Source: an uncultured Rickettsiales bacterium
GTDB lineage: Bacteria; Pseudomonadota; Alphaproteobacteria; UBA8366
DNA: 22,558 nucleotides
NCBI GenBank assembly: GCA_913046825.1
Contig: CAJWTF010000050.1
Span: 1 to 22,558 of the forward strand
Direction: 5' to 3'
This document shows positions 7,608 to 14,607 of the stretch, piece after piece. The position numbers were made by a program, and so were the translations under genes. How positions within the stretch are numbered: the stretch's first letter is position 1; each line of letters opens with the position of its first letter. The notes beneath the pieces were generated by a model. It had not been told where the DNA came from. It worked only from the letters and a program-made list of their open reading frames with translations, and searched no databases.

Positions 7608-7659
7608 GCGTGCTCGTTTTGACTGCTCGTTGCCGCGAAATTGAGAACGCTGTAAATAT

Positions 7660-7731
7660 GTCATTCCCGCGAAGGCGGGAATCCAGAGATGCCGAATTCA
7701 GCGACTGGATTCCCGCCTTCGCGGGAATGTC
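7660..7731. repeat. REPIN-like inverted pair of 27-bp palindromic repeats (copy 2)
   Basis: Units at 7660-7686 (GTC, core ATTCCCGCGAAGGCGGGAAT, CCAG) and 7705-7731 (inverse, one or two end mismatches) are separated by 18 bases. The arrangement, 27+18+27 = 72 bases, is the same as copy 1, although the 18-base spacers differ in sequence. The pair sits between the reductase gene and the first isomerase-like gene; the isomerase ribosome site begins just after it. Confidence 0.9.
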
Positions 7732-7751
7732 GAAGAAATGGAGAAATTGAT

Positions 7752-8372
7752 ATGCCGTCCTCCCTCATCGTTTACTTCGACTATAAGAGTCCCTACGCCT
7801 TCGTGGCCAAGGCACCGATCTATCAACTCGAGAAGGATTTCGGGCTTGAGGTGGAATGGCGGCCCTATTCGCTCCACATCCCGGACTTCTTGGGTACGGT
7901 CGATGTGGATGAGAATGGTAAGATCGTGGGTGGGACCCGGAACGAACATCAATGGCGCCGCACCCGCTATCTCTATATGGATGCGCGGCGACTGGCGACA
8001 GATACCGGCCAGGACCTGATGATCAAGGGCCCGGCGCGGGTTTATGAATCCAAGACCGCTCATATCGGAACGCTCTATGCGCAGAAACAGGGTATATTCC
8101 GAGCCTATCACGATCTGGTTTTCGACCGGTTCTGGAAGCGGGAGCTGGATATCGACGACGCGGATGCGGTCGCGGCGACTATCGCGGAGGCGGGCGGCGA
8201 TGCGGCGGCGTTCAAGGCGTATCACGTGGGTGAAGGGCAAAGCGATCATGAGGCTGCGATCGAGCAAGCCAACGAGATCGGCATCTTCGGCGTCCCTAGT
8301 TTCGTCCTCGACGGCGAATTGTTCTGGGGCAATGAGCATCTCCCGTCGGTGCGCAACCGGCTTTCGGCGTGA
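7752..8372 (+). CDS. DsbA-fold protein, 2-hydroxychromene-2-carboxylate isomerase-like (paralog A)
   Basis: The protein has 206 residues from ATG 7752, chosen over earlier in-frame starts because those lie within the REPIN and GGAGA sits 8 bases upstream. It has a thioredoxin-like N-terminus, VYFDYKSPYAF, in which Ser13 replaces the CxxC of DsbA, as in glutathione-dependent kappa-class/HCCA isomerases. A helical insertion follows (HQWRRTRYLYMDARRLA, FWKRELDIDD), then the cis-Pro loop GVPSFVLDGELFWG. Known relatives isomerise ring-cleavage products in naphthalene-type degradation using glutathione. The exact substrate is unknown. A close paralog follows at 8524. Confidence 0.88.
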   Translation: MPSSLIVYFDYKSPYAFVAKAPIYQLEKDFGLEVEWRPYSLHIPDFLGTVDVDENGKIVGGTRNEHQWRRTRYLYMDARRLATDTGQDLMIKGPARVYESKTAHIGTLYAQKQGIFRAYHDLVFDRFWKRELDIDDADAVAATIAEAGGDAAAFKAYHVGEGQSDHEAAIEQANEIGIFGVPSFVLDGELFWGNEHLPSVRNRLSA

Positions 8373-8392
8373 GGATGTGGGCAAGTTGCCAA

Positions 8393-8468
8393 CCTGGGCC
8401 CCGGATAACGCTGACGCATTTCCGGGGAACGAGAAGCACCGTTTCGCGGCCGAAGAGCCGGGATCCAG
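8393..8468. repeat. Intergenic inverted-repeat element
   Basis: The ends CTGGGCCCCGG (8394-8404) and CCGGGATCCAG (8458-8468) are inverted repeats with two mismatches. Nested inside is a perfect stem, CCCCGGA (8399-8405) with TCCGGGG (8421-8427). The element fills most of the gap between the two isomerase paralogs and differs in sequence from the REPIN units. It could be a small mobile palindrome or an mRNA hairpin separating the two genes. Confidence 0.55.
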
Positions 8469-8523
8469 TTCCACGAAGCGGCGCCAGACAAAACGAATCT
8501 TCGAATGACGGGAAGGGGCTGAA

Positions 8524-9138
8524 ATGACCAAAACCGTGATCGCCTATACGGATTATAAAAGCCCGTACGCGTTCCTTGCGAAGAACGCGACCTATGGACT
8601 GTTTGACGATTTCCGCGCGGAGATCGAGTGGCGGCCCTATACGCTGGATATCCCATCATACCTCGGTAATGCGGAAGTAGATGAGAGCGGCAATGTGATC
8701 GCCGAAGAGCGTAATGCCCATCAATGGCGGCGGGTAAAATACAGCTACATGGATTGCCGACGCCGGGCCGAACGCATGGGCCTCACCATCCGGGGGCCTC
8801 GGCACATCTTCAACTCGACAGTCGCCCATGTGGGCATGCTCTACGCGCAGCGCAAGCGCGTCTTCATGGACTACCACAATGCCGTCTTCGAGCGATTTTG
8901 GAAGCGGGAGCTAGACATCGAAGACCCGCAGGTCATCGCCAACGTCTTGAAGGAAGTGGGCGCGGAAATCACGAGCTTCGAGGCGTTCTTGGACGGACAG
9001 GGCGTCGCGGAGTTGGAGCACATTATGGAAGATGCCCACGACCAGGGTGTCTTCGGCGTCCCCAGCTTTATCGTCGATGGCCAGCTTTATTGGGGCGTCG
9101 AGAATTTGCCGTTGGTGCGGGAACATCTTGCTGTGTGA
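8524..9138 (+). CDS. DsbA-fold protein, 2-hydroxychromene-2-carboxylate isomerase-like (paralog B)
   Basis: The protein has 204 residues; GGGAAGGGG lies just ahead of ATG 8524. It shares long stretches with paralog A: TDYKSPYAF (Ser13), IEWRPYTLDIP, HQWRRVKYSYMDCRRRA, RFWKRELDIED and GVFGVPSFIVDGQLYWG. No CxxC is present, so a disulfide oxidoreductase role is unlikely and a glutathione-using isomerase role is favoured. The two genes look like an old tandem duplication that has diverged in the middle helices, perhaps for different substrates or as a heterodimer. The downstream LLM gene is on the same strand 78 bases away. Confidence 0.88.
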   Translation: MTKTVIAYTDYKSPYAFLAKNATYGLFDDFRAEIEWRPYTLDIPSYLGNAEVDESGNVIAEERNAHQWRRVKYSYMDCRRRAERMGLTIRGPRHIFNSTVAHVGMLYAQRKRVFMDYHNAVFERFWKRELDIEDPQVIANVLKEVGAEITSFEAFLDGQGVAELEHIMEDAHDQGVFGVPSFIVDGQLYWGVENLPLVREHLAV

Positions 9139-9216
9139 CAAACTGGCCGGTTCTCTTTCGCTCTATTGCGATTAAAGTAACTTGTACGGACAAATTTGGC
9201 CTAGAGGATCGACGCC

Positions 9217-10458
9217 ATGAAATTCGGTATTTTCTACGAACACCAACTGCCCAAGCCTTGGGGAGAGCAAAGCGAATACCAGCTGATGCAGGATTCCTTG
9301 GCGCAGATCGAATTGGCCGATCAATTGGGCTACGACTATGCGTGGGAAGTAGAGCATCATTTTCTTGAAGAATATTCGCATTCCTCGGCACCGGAAGTCT
9401 TCTTAGGCGCGGCGAGCCAGCGGACCAAGAATATCCGTCTTGGCCACGGAGTCATTCAGATCACAACGAACCAACCACACCGTGTCGCTGAACGTGTCGC
9501 GACGCTCGATTTGTTGTCGGGTGGGCGGGTCGAACTCGGTCTCGGTGAAGGCGGCGGCCCGGCGGAGTTGCATCCCTTCGGGACGCAAGTGCGCTCGAAG
9601 CGAGAGCGTTGGCTGGAAGCTGTTGAAGCGATTATTCCCATGTTCACCTCCACCAACTGGGAATATCACGGAGAGTTCTATGATTTCCCGGCGCGCAACG
9701 TGATCCCAAAGCCGTATCAAAAACCGCATCCGCCGCTTTGGGTCGCGTGTTCCAACATTCAGACCATCGGACAAGCCGGCCAATGGGGCATGGGCGCTCT
9801 CGGCTTTACCTTCATCTCGCCGGAAGCGGCGAAGGCTTGGGTGCATCGCTACTACAATAATTTACTGCACCACCCATTCCGCCTGGCGGAATATCCGGCG
9901 AACCCGAACATCGCCATGGTCTCCGGCTTCATGTGCGCCGAAACCGACGAAGAAGCGCGCGAGAAGGCGGCCGGTTGGACCTTCTTTATCTTCGCGCTCT
10001 CGCGTTACGGGCGCAAAGGCATCGATGCGCCGGGGGAGAGCGATCTCTGGGCGGAATATCAGATGTGGCGCGATAGCGACAAGGCGAAGGAAGCCGTCGA
10101 CAACGCGCTGGTGGGCTCGCCGGAGACGATCCGCGAAAAACTCTGGCAGTTCCAGAAATCCCATGTGGACCAGGTCATCCTGCTGAACCAGGCAGGCAAG
10201 ACCAGCCACCAGGATATCTGCGAGAGCCTGGAAATGTTCGCGAAGGAAGTCATGCCCGAGTTCACGGCGGAAGAGCCCGCGCACCAAGCGTGGAAACAGG
10301 ACGTCCTCGATGGCAAGATCGTACTCGAGGATTTGGATACGCAGCCCTACGACCTGTATAGCCACCAGAACGAAGACATCATCCGCATGTCACCGGAAGA
10401 GTTGAAGGCGCTGATGGCCGCAAAAGAGGCCGAGCAGGCCGCGGCAGGCGACGACTAA
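9217..10458 (+). CDS. LLM class flavin-dependent oxidoreductase (luciferase-like monooxygenase)
   Basis: The protein has 413 residues, longer than the usual 330-380 because of an acidic, Ala-rich C-terminal tail (PEELKALMAAKEAEQAAAGD). Family hallmarks in order are MKFGIFYEHQ (strand 1), LGYDYAWEVEHHFLEEYSHS, LGHGVIQITTNQPHRVAE, LDLLSGGRVELGLGEGGGP, and PPLWVACSN near the FMN phosphate region. These enzymes use FMNH2 from a partner reductase to insert oxygen into, or cleave, sulfonates, ketones or aldehydes. GAGGA lies upstream of ATG 9217. The gene converges on the crotonase, only 6 bases away, with no visible terminator hairpin between them. Confidence 0.92.
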   Translation: MKFGIFYEHQLPKPWGEQSEYQLMQDSLAQIELADQLGYDYAWEVEHHFLEEYSHSSAPEVFLGAASQRTKNIRLGHGVIQITTNQPHRVAERVATLDLLSGGRVELGLGEGGGPAELHPFGTQVRSKRERWLEAVEAIIPMFTSTNWEYHGEFYDFPARNVIPKPYQKPHPPLWVACSNIQTIGQAGQWGMGALGFTFISPEAAKAWVHRYYNNLLHHPFRLAEYPANPNIAMVSGFMCAETDEEAREKAAGWTFFIFALSRYGRKGIDAPGESDLWAEYQMWRDSDKAKEAVDNALVGSPETIREKLWQFQKSHVDQVILLNQAGKTSHQDICESLEMFAKEVMPEFTAEEPAHQAWKQDVLDGKIVLEDLDTQPYDLYSHQNEDIIRMSPEELKALMAAKEAEQAAAGDD

Positions 10459-10464
10459 GGTAGG

Positions 10465-11223
10465 TCATTCGTAGTTCGGTTTCCGCTTTTCCAGGAACGC
10501 CGCGACGCCTTCCTTGAAGTGTGGGCTGTCACGGACGATATCGCCCAACTCTTGGTCCAGCCCCTCTTGGGTGAGGGCGTGTTCGGCGATTTCGGTGCTG
10601 ATCTTGCGCTTCACTGCTTGCACGGCGGACGGACTGTTGGCGGCAATGGTCTTCGCCATGTTCAAGGCCCAATCCATTAGTTGGTCGCCGGGGACGACAT
10701 CATTCACGAGATCGATGCGGGCGGCTTCCTCGGCGTCGATCAATTGCGCCCCGAGCAGCAGTTTCATCGCATGCACATAGCCGATCTGATGGACCAGCTT
10801 CACGGTCGCTCCGCCGAAGGGATAGATCGATAGGCGCACTTCCGGCAGACCAAAACGAGCATGGGTCGCTGCGACCCGAATATCGGACGCCAGCATCAAC
10901 TCAACTCCACCGGCGACGCAATCGCCGTTGACCGCCGCGATGATGGGTTTGGGAAACATCTGCGTCTTGAGGAGTGACCGGTTCACGGTCTCGGCGACTT
11001 CCGGTGTGGCCGTTAAATCGCCACTGACATCAGCGCCGGCACAGAACCCCTTGTTGCCCGCTCCCGTGATGACGACACAACGATGATCCGATCGCGCGAG
11101 GTCATCCCAAAGGTCGGCCAGTTCCGACATCATGGCCCGCGTCATTGCATTACGCCGGGCTTCGTTCACCAGAGTGATGACTGCAATATGTTTTCCGTGG
11201 TCTTCAACGCGCAGTTCCGCCAT
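10465..11223 (-). CDS. Enoyl-CoA hydratase/isomerase (crotonase) family protein
   Basis: The protein has 252 residues, standard length. The oxyanion-hole segments are GFCAGADVS (59-67) and CVAGGVELM (102-110). Both acid-base glutamates of true hydratases are present: E108 (GGVEL) and E128 (GLPEVRLSIYP), 20 residues apart as in rat crotonase E144/E164, so hydratase or related chemistry is likely. The C-terminal helix ends FLEKRKPNY, as is typical. It acts on a CoA-activated acid, which fits a beta-oxidation-like route for a ring or chain fragment. It is transcribed away from the PAS_5 remnant, with about 178 bases between them. Confidence 0.93.
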   Translation of the reverse strand: MAELRVEDHGKHIAVITLVNEARRNAMTRAMMSELADLWDDLARSDHRCVVITGAGNKGFCAGADVSGDLTATPEVAETVNRSLLKTQMFPKPIIAAVNGDCVAGGVELMLASDIRVAATHARFGLPEVRLSIYPFGGATVKLVHQIGYVHAMKLLLGAQLIDAEEAARIDLVNDVVPGDQLMDWALNMAKTIAANSPSAVQAVKRKISTEIAEHALTQEGLDQELGDIVRDSPHFKEGVAAFLEKRKPNYE

Positions 11224-11401
11224 CTTCGGTGCCCTGTTTCGGTTTTTCAGTGTGGATCATTTAAGTTAGTTTTCGGGCGAACCGTGGGAAGGAAATAGCT
11301 TGTGTTAATCTCCCGTTAAGACGGGTTATGATACCTCATCCGTCATTCGAACGGCTCCGGCGTTAGAACAATAAAAAATAAGTGCAGGACCATATTCTAG
11401 G
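11224..11401. promoter_or_regulatory. Divergent intergenic region with palindrome and TATGAT box
   Basis: No gene is visible in this gap between the crotonase (-) and PAS_5 (+) genes. It contains CCCGT-TAAG-ACGGG (11312-11325), immediately followed by TATGAT (11327-11332), which resembles a -10 element for the rightward gene. A well-matched -35 was not found. The palindrome would overlap the promoter spacer and could be an operator. Confidence 0.35.
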
Positions 11402-11848
11402 ATGGATTACACGTTACCCGTTGATTGCGATCCGTTGATCACGGAAATTACCTCGTACTGGTCATCTCTTAGCGACGACGCCCGTTTGCCTGATCGTACG
11501 CAGCTTGATCCGGCTCAATTTCCAGAACACCTCCCAGGTGTGGCATTAATGGATGTCTCGCATAATCCGTGGCGTTTCTGATTTCGATTGCTACGCGAGG
11601 AAATCGTGCTTCATCACGGTTCGAATTTGACCGGCGAGTGGATGGACGTGGCATTTCCCCACTTTGATAAGACGAAAACCAAAGCTGATATGATCGAGAC
11701 CGTCGAAACCGGACAACCGGTGTACCACAAGAGAAGGCCACTGATGACCTACATGAAGTCCTTCGTTGAAATAGAGCGGGTGATGCTACCGTTCCGCAAC
11801 GGTGGGGAATCGGCGGAAATGATTTTTATCTATTCAATTTTGCGGTAA
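11402..11848 (+). pseudogene. PAS_5-type single PAS domain protein with an in-frame TGA
   Basis: The frame has 149 codons: MDYTLPVDCDPLITEITSYW..RLPDRTQLDPAQFPEHLPGVALMDV..NPWRF-stop-FRLLREEIVLHHGSNLTGEWMDV...MLPFRNGGESAEMIFIYSI. This follows the alphaproteobacterial PAS_5 pattern (helix, LPxRxxxDP, iP.hLP.v.lmDV, FR.RLvGT, G.dlTG..., lPL..dG). TGA at 11579-11581 sits where the conserved Arg of F-R-[FY]-R belongs, so one CGA-to-TGA change explains it. Everything downstream stays in frame. Genuine nonsense mutation or sequencing error are the main readings; a functional C-terminal restart is unlikely. Confidence 0.75.
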
Positions 11849-11861
11849 GCCGGACCTCTCT

Positions 11862-13019
11862 TTAGAACAACCGCTGGCTCGCGATTTCCGCACCTTCGTT
11901 CATCGCCCGTAGTTTCGCCCAAACAATGTCAGCGGTAACGCGGCCCATGCCCGCCGAGGTATCGAACCCGCAATCGGTTCCCGCCAAAATTCTAGCTGGG
12001 TCGCCGACCATCTCAGCAGCGCGTTCCAGGCGGTCGGCGACGACTTCCGGATGCTCGACGAAGTTGGTCAGTGTATCGATGACGCCGACGATGAGCGATT
12101 GATCAGCGCCGAGCGGGGCATCGCGGAATAGTTTGATTTCGTGTTGATGGCGCGGATTGGCGAACGGCAATAGGAATGCACCGACATCGGCTTCCAAGAT
12201 CGCAGGCAGGATATCCCGCAGCGGCACGTCCTTATCGTGCGGAGATTCGTAGTTACCCCAGCAGACATGCAGGCGCACTCGTTCACGGGGCACGTTGCGG
12301 AGTGCCGAATTGATCCGCGCGATGACCCGCTCAACGAATTGCACGAAGTCGCCGACGGGCCGGTCCGCATAGGATAGATGGCGTTCCAAGGCGAGGTCTG
12401 GCGCGTCGATTTGCAGCAGATAGCCATGCCGGTGAGCCGCCTCATATTCGATCCGCAAGGCTTCCGCCAAGGCGTCGAGATAATCGTCATCGCTTGGGTA
12501 GTGATCGTTCTTCATCGCGGTGGCGACGATGCCGGGAGAAGGGGCGGTCATGAAGGCGTCGGTGAAATCGCCCCCGACCTCCCGCAAGGCATCGGCGAAG
12601 GTGGAGAGTTCTGCTTCGTTGGCGTCCGTATCCGCATAGGCGATAGGCCCAGTCGCCATCGGTGGGGTGAAGTTACTGACCGACGCGCTGTCCGCAATCT
12701 GCCGGCGGCGCAGATCGGCGTATTCCGGATATGAGGCCAACTCATCTCCGTGCGGGCGTTTCCATTTGCCGGAAAATCCGGTCATGCGACGCTGCACATA
12801 CAGGAAGAACGCCTCGCGCAGTTGTTCGCCGTCGCTAGGGATGTCGACGCCCGCTTCGCGCTGGCGCTCCACTACCCAACGGGTCGCGGCTTCGCCTTCG
12901 TGGACGAGTGATGCCTCGTCGATTTTGGCACCTCCGGCGCGGGCAGCATAGAGTTCGACCAACTTTGCCGGGCGCGGCAGACTGCCCGCGTGGGTCGTGA
13001 GAATGCGTTTTTCTGCCAT
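11862..13019 (-). CDS. Cobalamin-independent methionine synthase (MetE C-terminal)-like protein
   Basis: The protein has 385 residues, about half of full MetE; it corresponds to the C-terminal catalytic barrel without the N-terminal duplicate. It begins ILTTHAGSLPRPAKL, the family signature. Zinc ligands are visible as H251 and C253 (LHVCWGNYE) and C350 (AGTDCGFDT); E294 in RHQHEIKLF may be the fourth. Such short MetE homologs often sit in catabolic clusters and are thought to act as methyl- or thiol-transferring or C-S/C-O cleaving enzymes rather than methionine synthases. GGGAGCGGAAC precedes the ATG. The gene converges on the PAS_5 remnant, 13 bases away. Confidence 0.88.
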   Translation of the reverse strand: MAEKRILTTHAGSLPRPAKLVELYAARAGGAKIDEASLVHEGEAATRWVVERQREAGVDIPSDGEQLREAFFLYVQRRMTGFSGKWKRPHGDELASYPEYADLRRRQIADSASVSNFTPPMATGPIAYADTDANEAELSTFADALREVGGDFTDAFMTAPSPGIVATAMKNDHYPSDDDYLDALAEALRIEYEAAHRHGYLLQIDAPDLALERHLSYADRPVGDFVQFVERVIARINSALRNVPRERVRLHVCWGNYESPHDKDVPLRDILPAILEADVGAFLLPFANPRHQHEIKLFRDAPLGADQSLIVGVIDTLTNFVEHPEVVADRLERAAEMVGDPARILAGTDCGFDTSAGMGRVTADIVWAKLRAMNEGAEIASQRLF

Positions 13020-13134
13020 GTTCCGCTCCCTTCCTGCTTTCGAATTGACGTGGCGTGCGCCTGCGGGGCGGCAATGTGGCCAGGCGATCTATATTGATTG
13101 TCAGGATACTTTAAACCGAAAAGGAAACGTCATC
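13020..13134. promoter_or_regulatory. Divergent promoter region between MetE-like gene and CMD operon
   Basis: This 115-base gap must carry leftward and rightward promoters. A motif ATCTATATTGATT (13087-13099) lies 36 bases before the first CMD start and resembles motifs ahead of two other genes in the window (18398-18410 on the minus strand, 20899-20912). Its TATATT part could also serve as a -10 element. Confidence 0.35.
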
Positions 13135-13437
13135 ATGGCTAAAAAAACCGCTTACGAAGTTGTACCTCAACTCGGTAAATTGCGCGACGAAGTGCTATTC
13201 GGTGATGTCTGGGAGCAACCAGAACTTTCCAAGCGCGATCGCAGTCTCGTCACCATTTCCGTTCTGACCGCGTTGTATCGCACCGATGAGCTGCGCGGCC
13301 ACATGAAACGCGCGCTCGACAACGGCGTCACCCAAGACGAGATTCGCGGCATGATCACGCATCTGGCTTTCTATGCGGGTTGGCCGACGGCAGTTAATGC
13401 GGGTCGGATCGCGGTCGAGGTGTTCGAGGACGATTGA
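13135..13437 (+). CDS. Carboxymuconolactone decarboxylase (CMD) family protein, copy 1
   Basis: The protein has 100 residues from ATG 13135, chosen because AAGGAAA lies upstream and the paralog starts identically (MAxKTAYE). It is a single CMD domain: DVWEQPELSKRDRSLVTIS, RGHMKRALDNGVTQDEI, HLAFYAGWPTAVNA. The Cys-x-x-Cys of AhpD is absent, so it belongs with gamma-carboxymuconolactone-decarboxylase-like enzymes rather than peroxidases. Family members form small helical oligomers that decarboxylate or isomerise lactone ring-fission products. It is followed 17 bases later by a near-copy. Confidence 0.92.
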   Translation: MAKKTAYEVVPQLGKLRDEVLFGDVWEQPELSKRDRSLVTISVLTALYRTDELRGHMKRALDNGVTQDEIRGMITHLAFYAGWPTAVNAGRIAVEVFEDD

Positions 13438-13454
13438 TCCGGAGGGACGGCACG

Positions 13455-13757
13455 ATGGCACCTAAGACCGCTTATGAGATGGTCCCCGAGTTGGGCCGCC
13501 TGAAGGACGATGTCGCCTATGGCGATGTCTGGGAGCAGCCGGAACTCAACAAGCGGGATCGTAGTTTGATCACTATATCGGCCTTGATCGCGCTTTATCG
13601 GACGCCCGAGTTACGGGGACATATTAAGCGGGCGCTCGGCAACGGCGTCACGCAAGATGAGATCCGGGGGGTGATCGCCCATCTGGCTTTCTATGCTGGA
13701 TGGCCCACGGCGGTGAATGCCGGCCGGCTCGCCGCTGAAATCTTCGAGGAGGATTGA
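13455..13757 (+). CDS. Carboxymuconolactone decarboxylase (CMD) family protein, copy 2
   Basis: The protein has 100 residues; by hand about 79 of 100 match copy 1 with no gap, so the pair arose by tandem duplication. GGAGGG lies about 9 bases ahead of ATG 13455. Substitutions gather in the N-terminal third and the middle (for example LF/AY at 21-22, TDEL/TPEL, DNG/GNG), while RDRSL.TIS, GVTQDEIRG and HLAFYAGWPTAVNAGR are unchanged. A hetero-oligomer with copy 1 is plausible. It is followed 7 bases later by a TauD-type dioxygenase whose ribosome site (GGAGG) lies inside the end of this gene, implying coupled expression. Confidence 0.92.
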   Translation: MAPKTAYEMVPELGRLKDDVAYGDVWEQPELNKRDRSLITISALIALYRTPELRGHIKRALGNGVTQDEIRGVIAHLAFYAGWPTAVNAGRLAAEIFEED

Positions 13758-13764
13758 GACGGCC

Positions 13765-14607
13765 ATGAGCGACTATCGATATATCGACGTGCACCCTATC
13801 GCCGGGGCGATCGGGGGGGAGGTGCGCGGCGTCGATTTGAAATCTGTGGAGACGGCGGCGTGGGATGAAATCCGCGCCGCCTTCCACGACCGGTTGGTGT
13901 TGTTTTTTCCCGGGCAAGATTTGAACGCACCGGAAATGGCGGTCGCGGGGGCGCACTTCGGCGAACTCGCTTACTACCCTTTTATCGAGGGGTTGGAGGA
14001 GGAGCCTTACGTCATTCCGCTGATCAAAGAGGCAAGCGAGCGAAAGAATTTCGGCGAAGGCTGGCATTCGGACACCACATATACGGAACGCCCGCCAATG
14101 GCGACCGGCCTCTATTCCATCGAGGTACCGGAAGTGGGTGGTGATACTATGTTCGCGAACATGTATCTTGCCTATGAGACGTTGTCGGACGGTATGAAGG
14201 AAATGCTCGCTCCCTTGCGAGCTGTGAACAGCTCTGCCGCGCGAAAAGATGGTGGGCGTGCGTCAGGCAACAGCTATCAGAGCGTCAAGCTCATCAAGCA
14301 CGATGCGGATCTGGAAGGTATTCATCCGGTGGTGCGCACGCATCCGGAGACGGGCCGCAAGGCGCTGTATGTGAACGCATTGCATACGACCCATTTCGTC
14401 GGTTGGTCCCGCGAAGAGAGTAAACCGGTTCTCGAATATCTCTACCGGCATAAGAGCCGCCCGGAATTCACCTGCCGATATTCCTGGGCGCCGAATATAT
14501 TTGCGATTTGGGACAACCGGGCGGCACAACATTTCGCGCTGAACGACTACCACGGCCAACGCCGCGAGATGCGCCGCTTGTCTATCGCGGGAGAAGTGCC
14601 GGCTTAA
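13765..14607 (+). CDS. TauD/TfdA-family Fe(II)/2-oxoglutarate dioxygenase, second copy
   Basis: The protein has 280 residues from ATG 13765. Iron ligands are H101 and D103 (GWHSDTTYTERPP) and H256 (AAQHFALND); R271 (EMRRLSIAG), 15 residues after the distal His, would bind 2-oxoglutarate. All catalytic residues are intact. It differs from the dioxygenase at 5392 in the substrate region (RKDGGRASGNSYQSVK), which suggests a different substrate. It forms an operon with the two CMD genes, unusual company for TauD; together they could oxygenate and then decarboxylate a cyclic acid (inference). Its stop codon overlaps the SulP stop on the other strand, sharing TTAA at 14604-14607. Confidence 0.92.
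   Translation: MSDYRYIDVHPIAGAIGGEVRGVDLKSVETAAWDEIRAAFHDRLVLFFPGQDLNAPEMAVAGAHFGELAYYPFIEGLEEEPYVIPLIKEASERKNFGEGWHSDTTYTERPPMATGLYSIEVPEVGGDTMFANMYLAYETLSDGMKEMLAPLRAVNSSAARKDGGRASGNSYQSVKLIKHDADLEGIHPVVRTHPETGRKALYVNALHTTHFVGWSREESKPVLEYLYRHKSRPEFTCRYSWAPNIFAIWDNRAAQHFALNDYHGQRREMRRLSIAGEVPA

Noticed and set aside
7698..8531. 277-codon minus-strand frame
   Set aside because: Antisense to isomerase paralog A and running through a REPIN and a second repeat; no recognisable domain.
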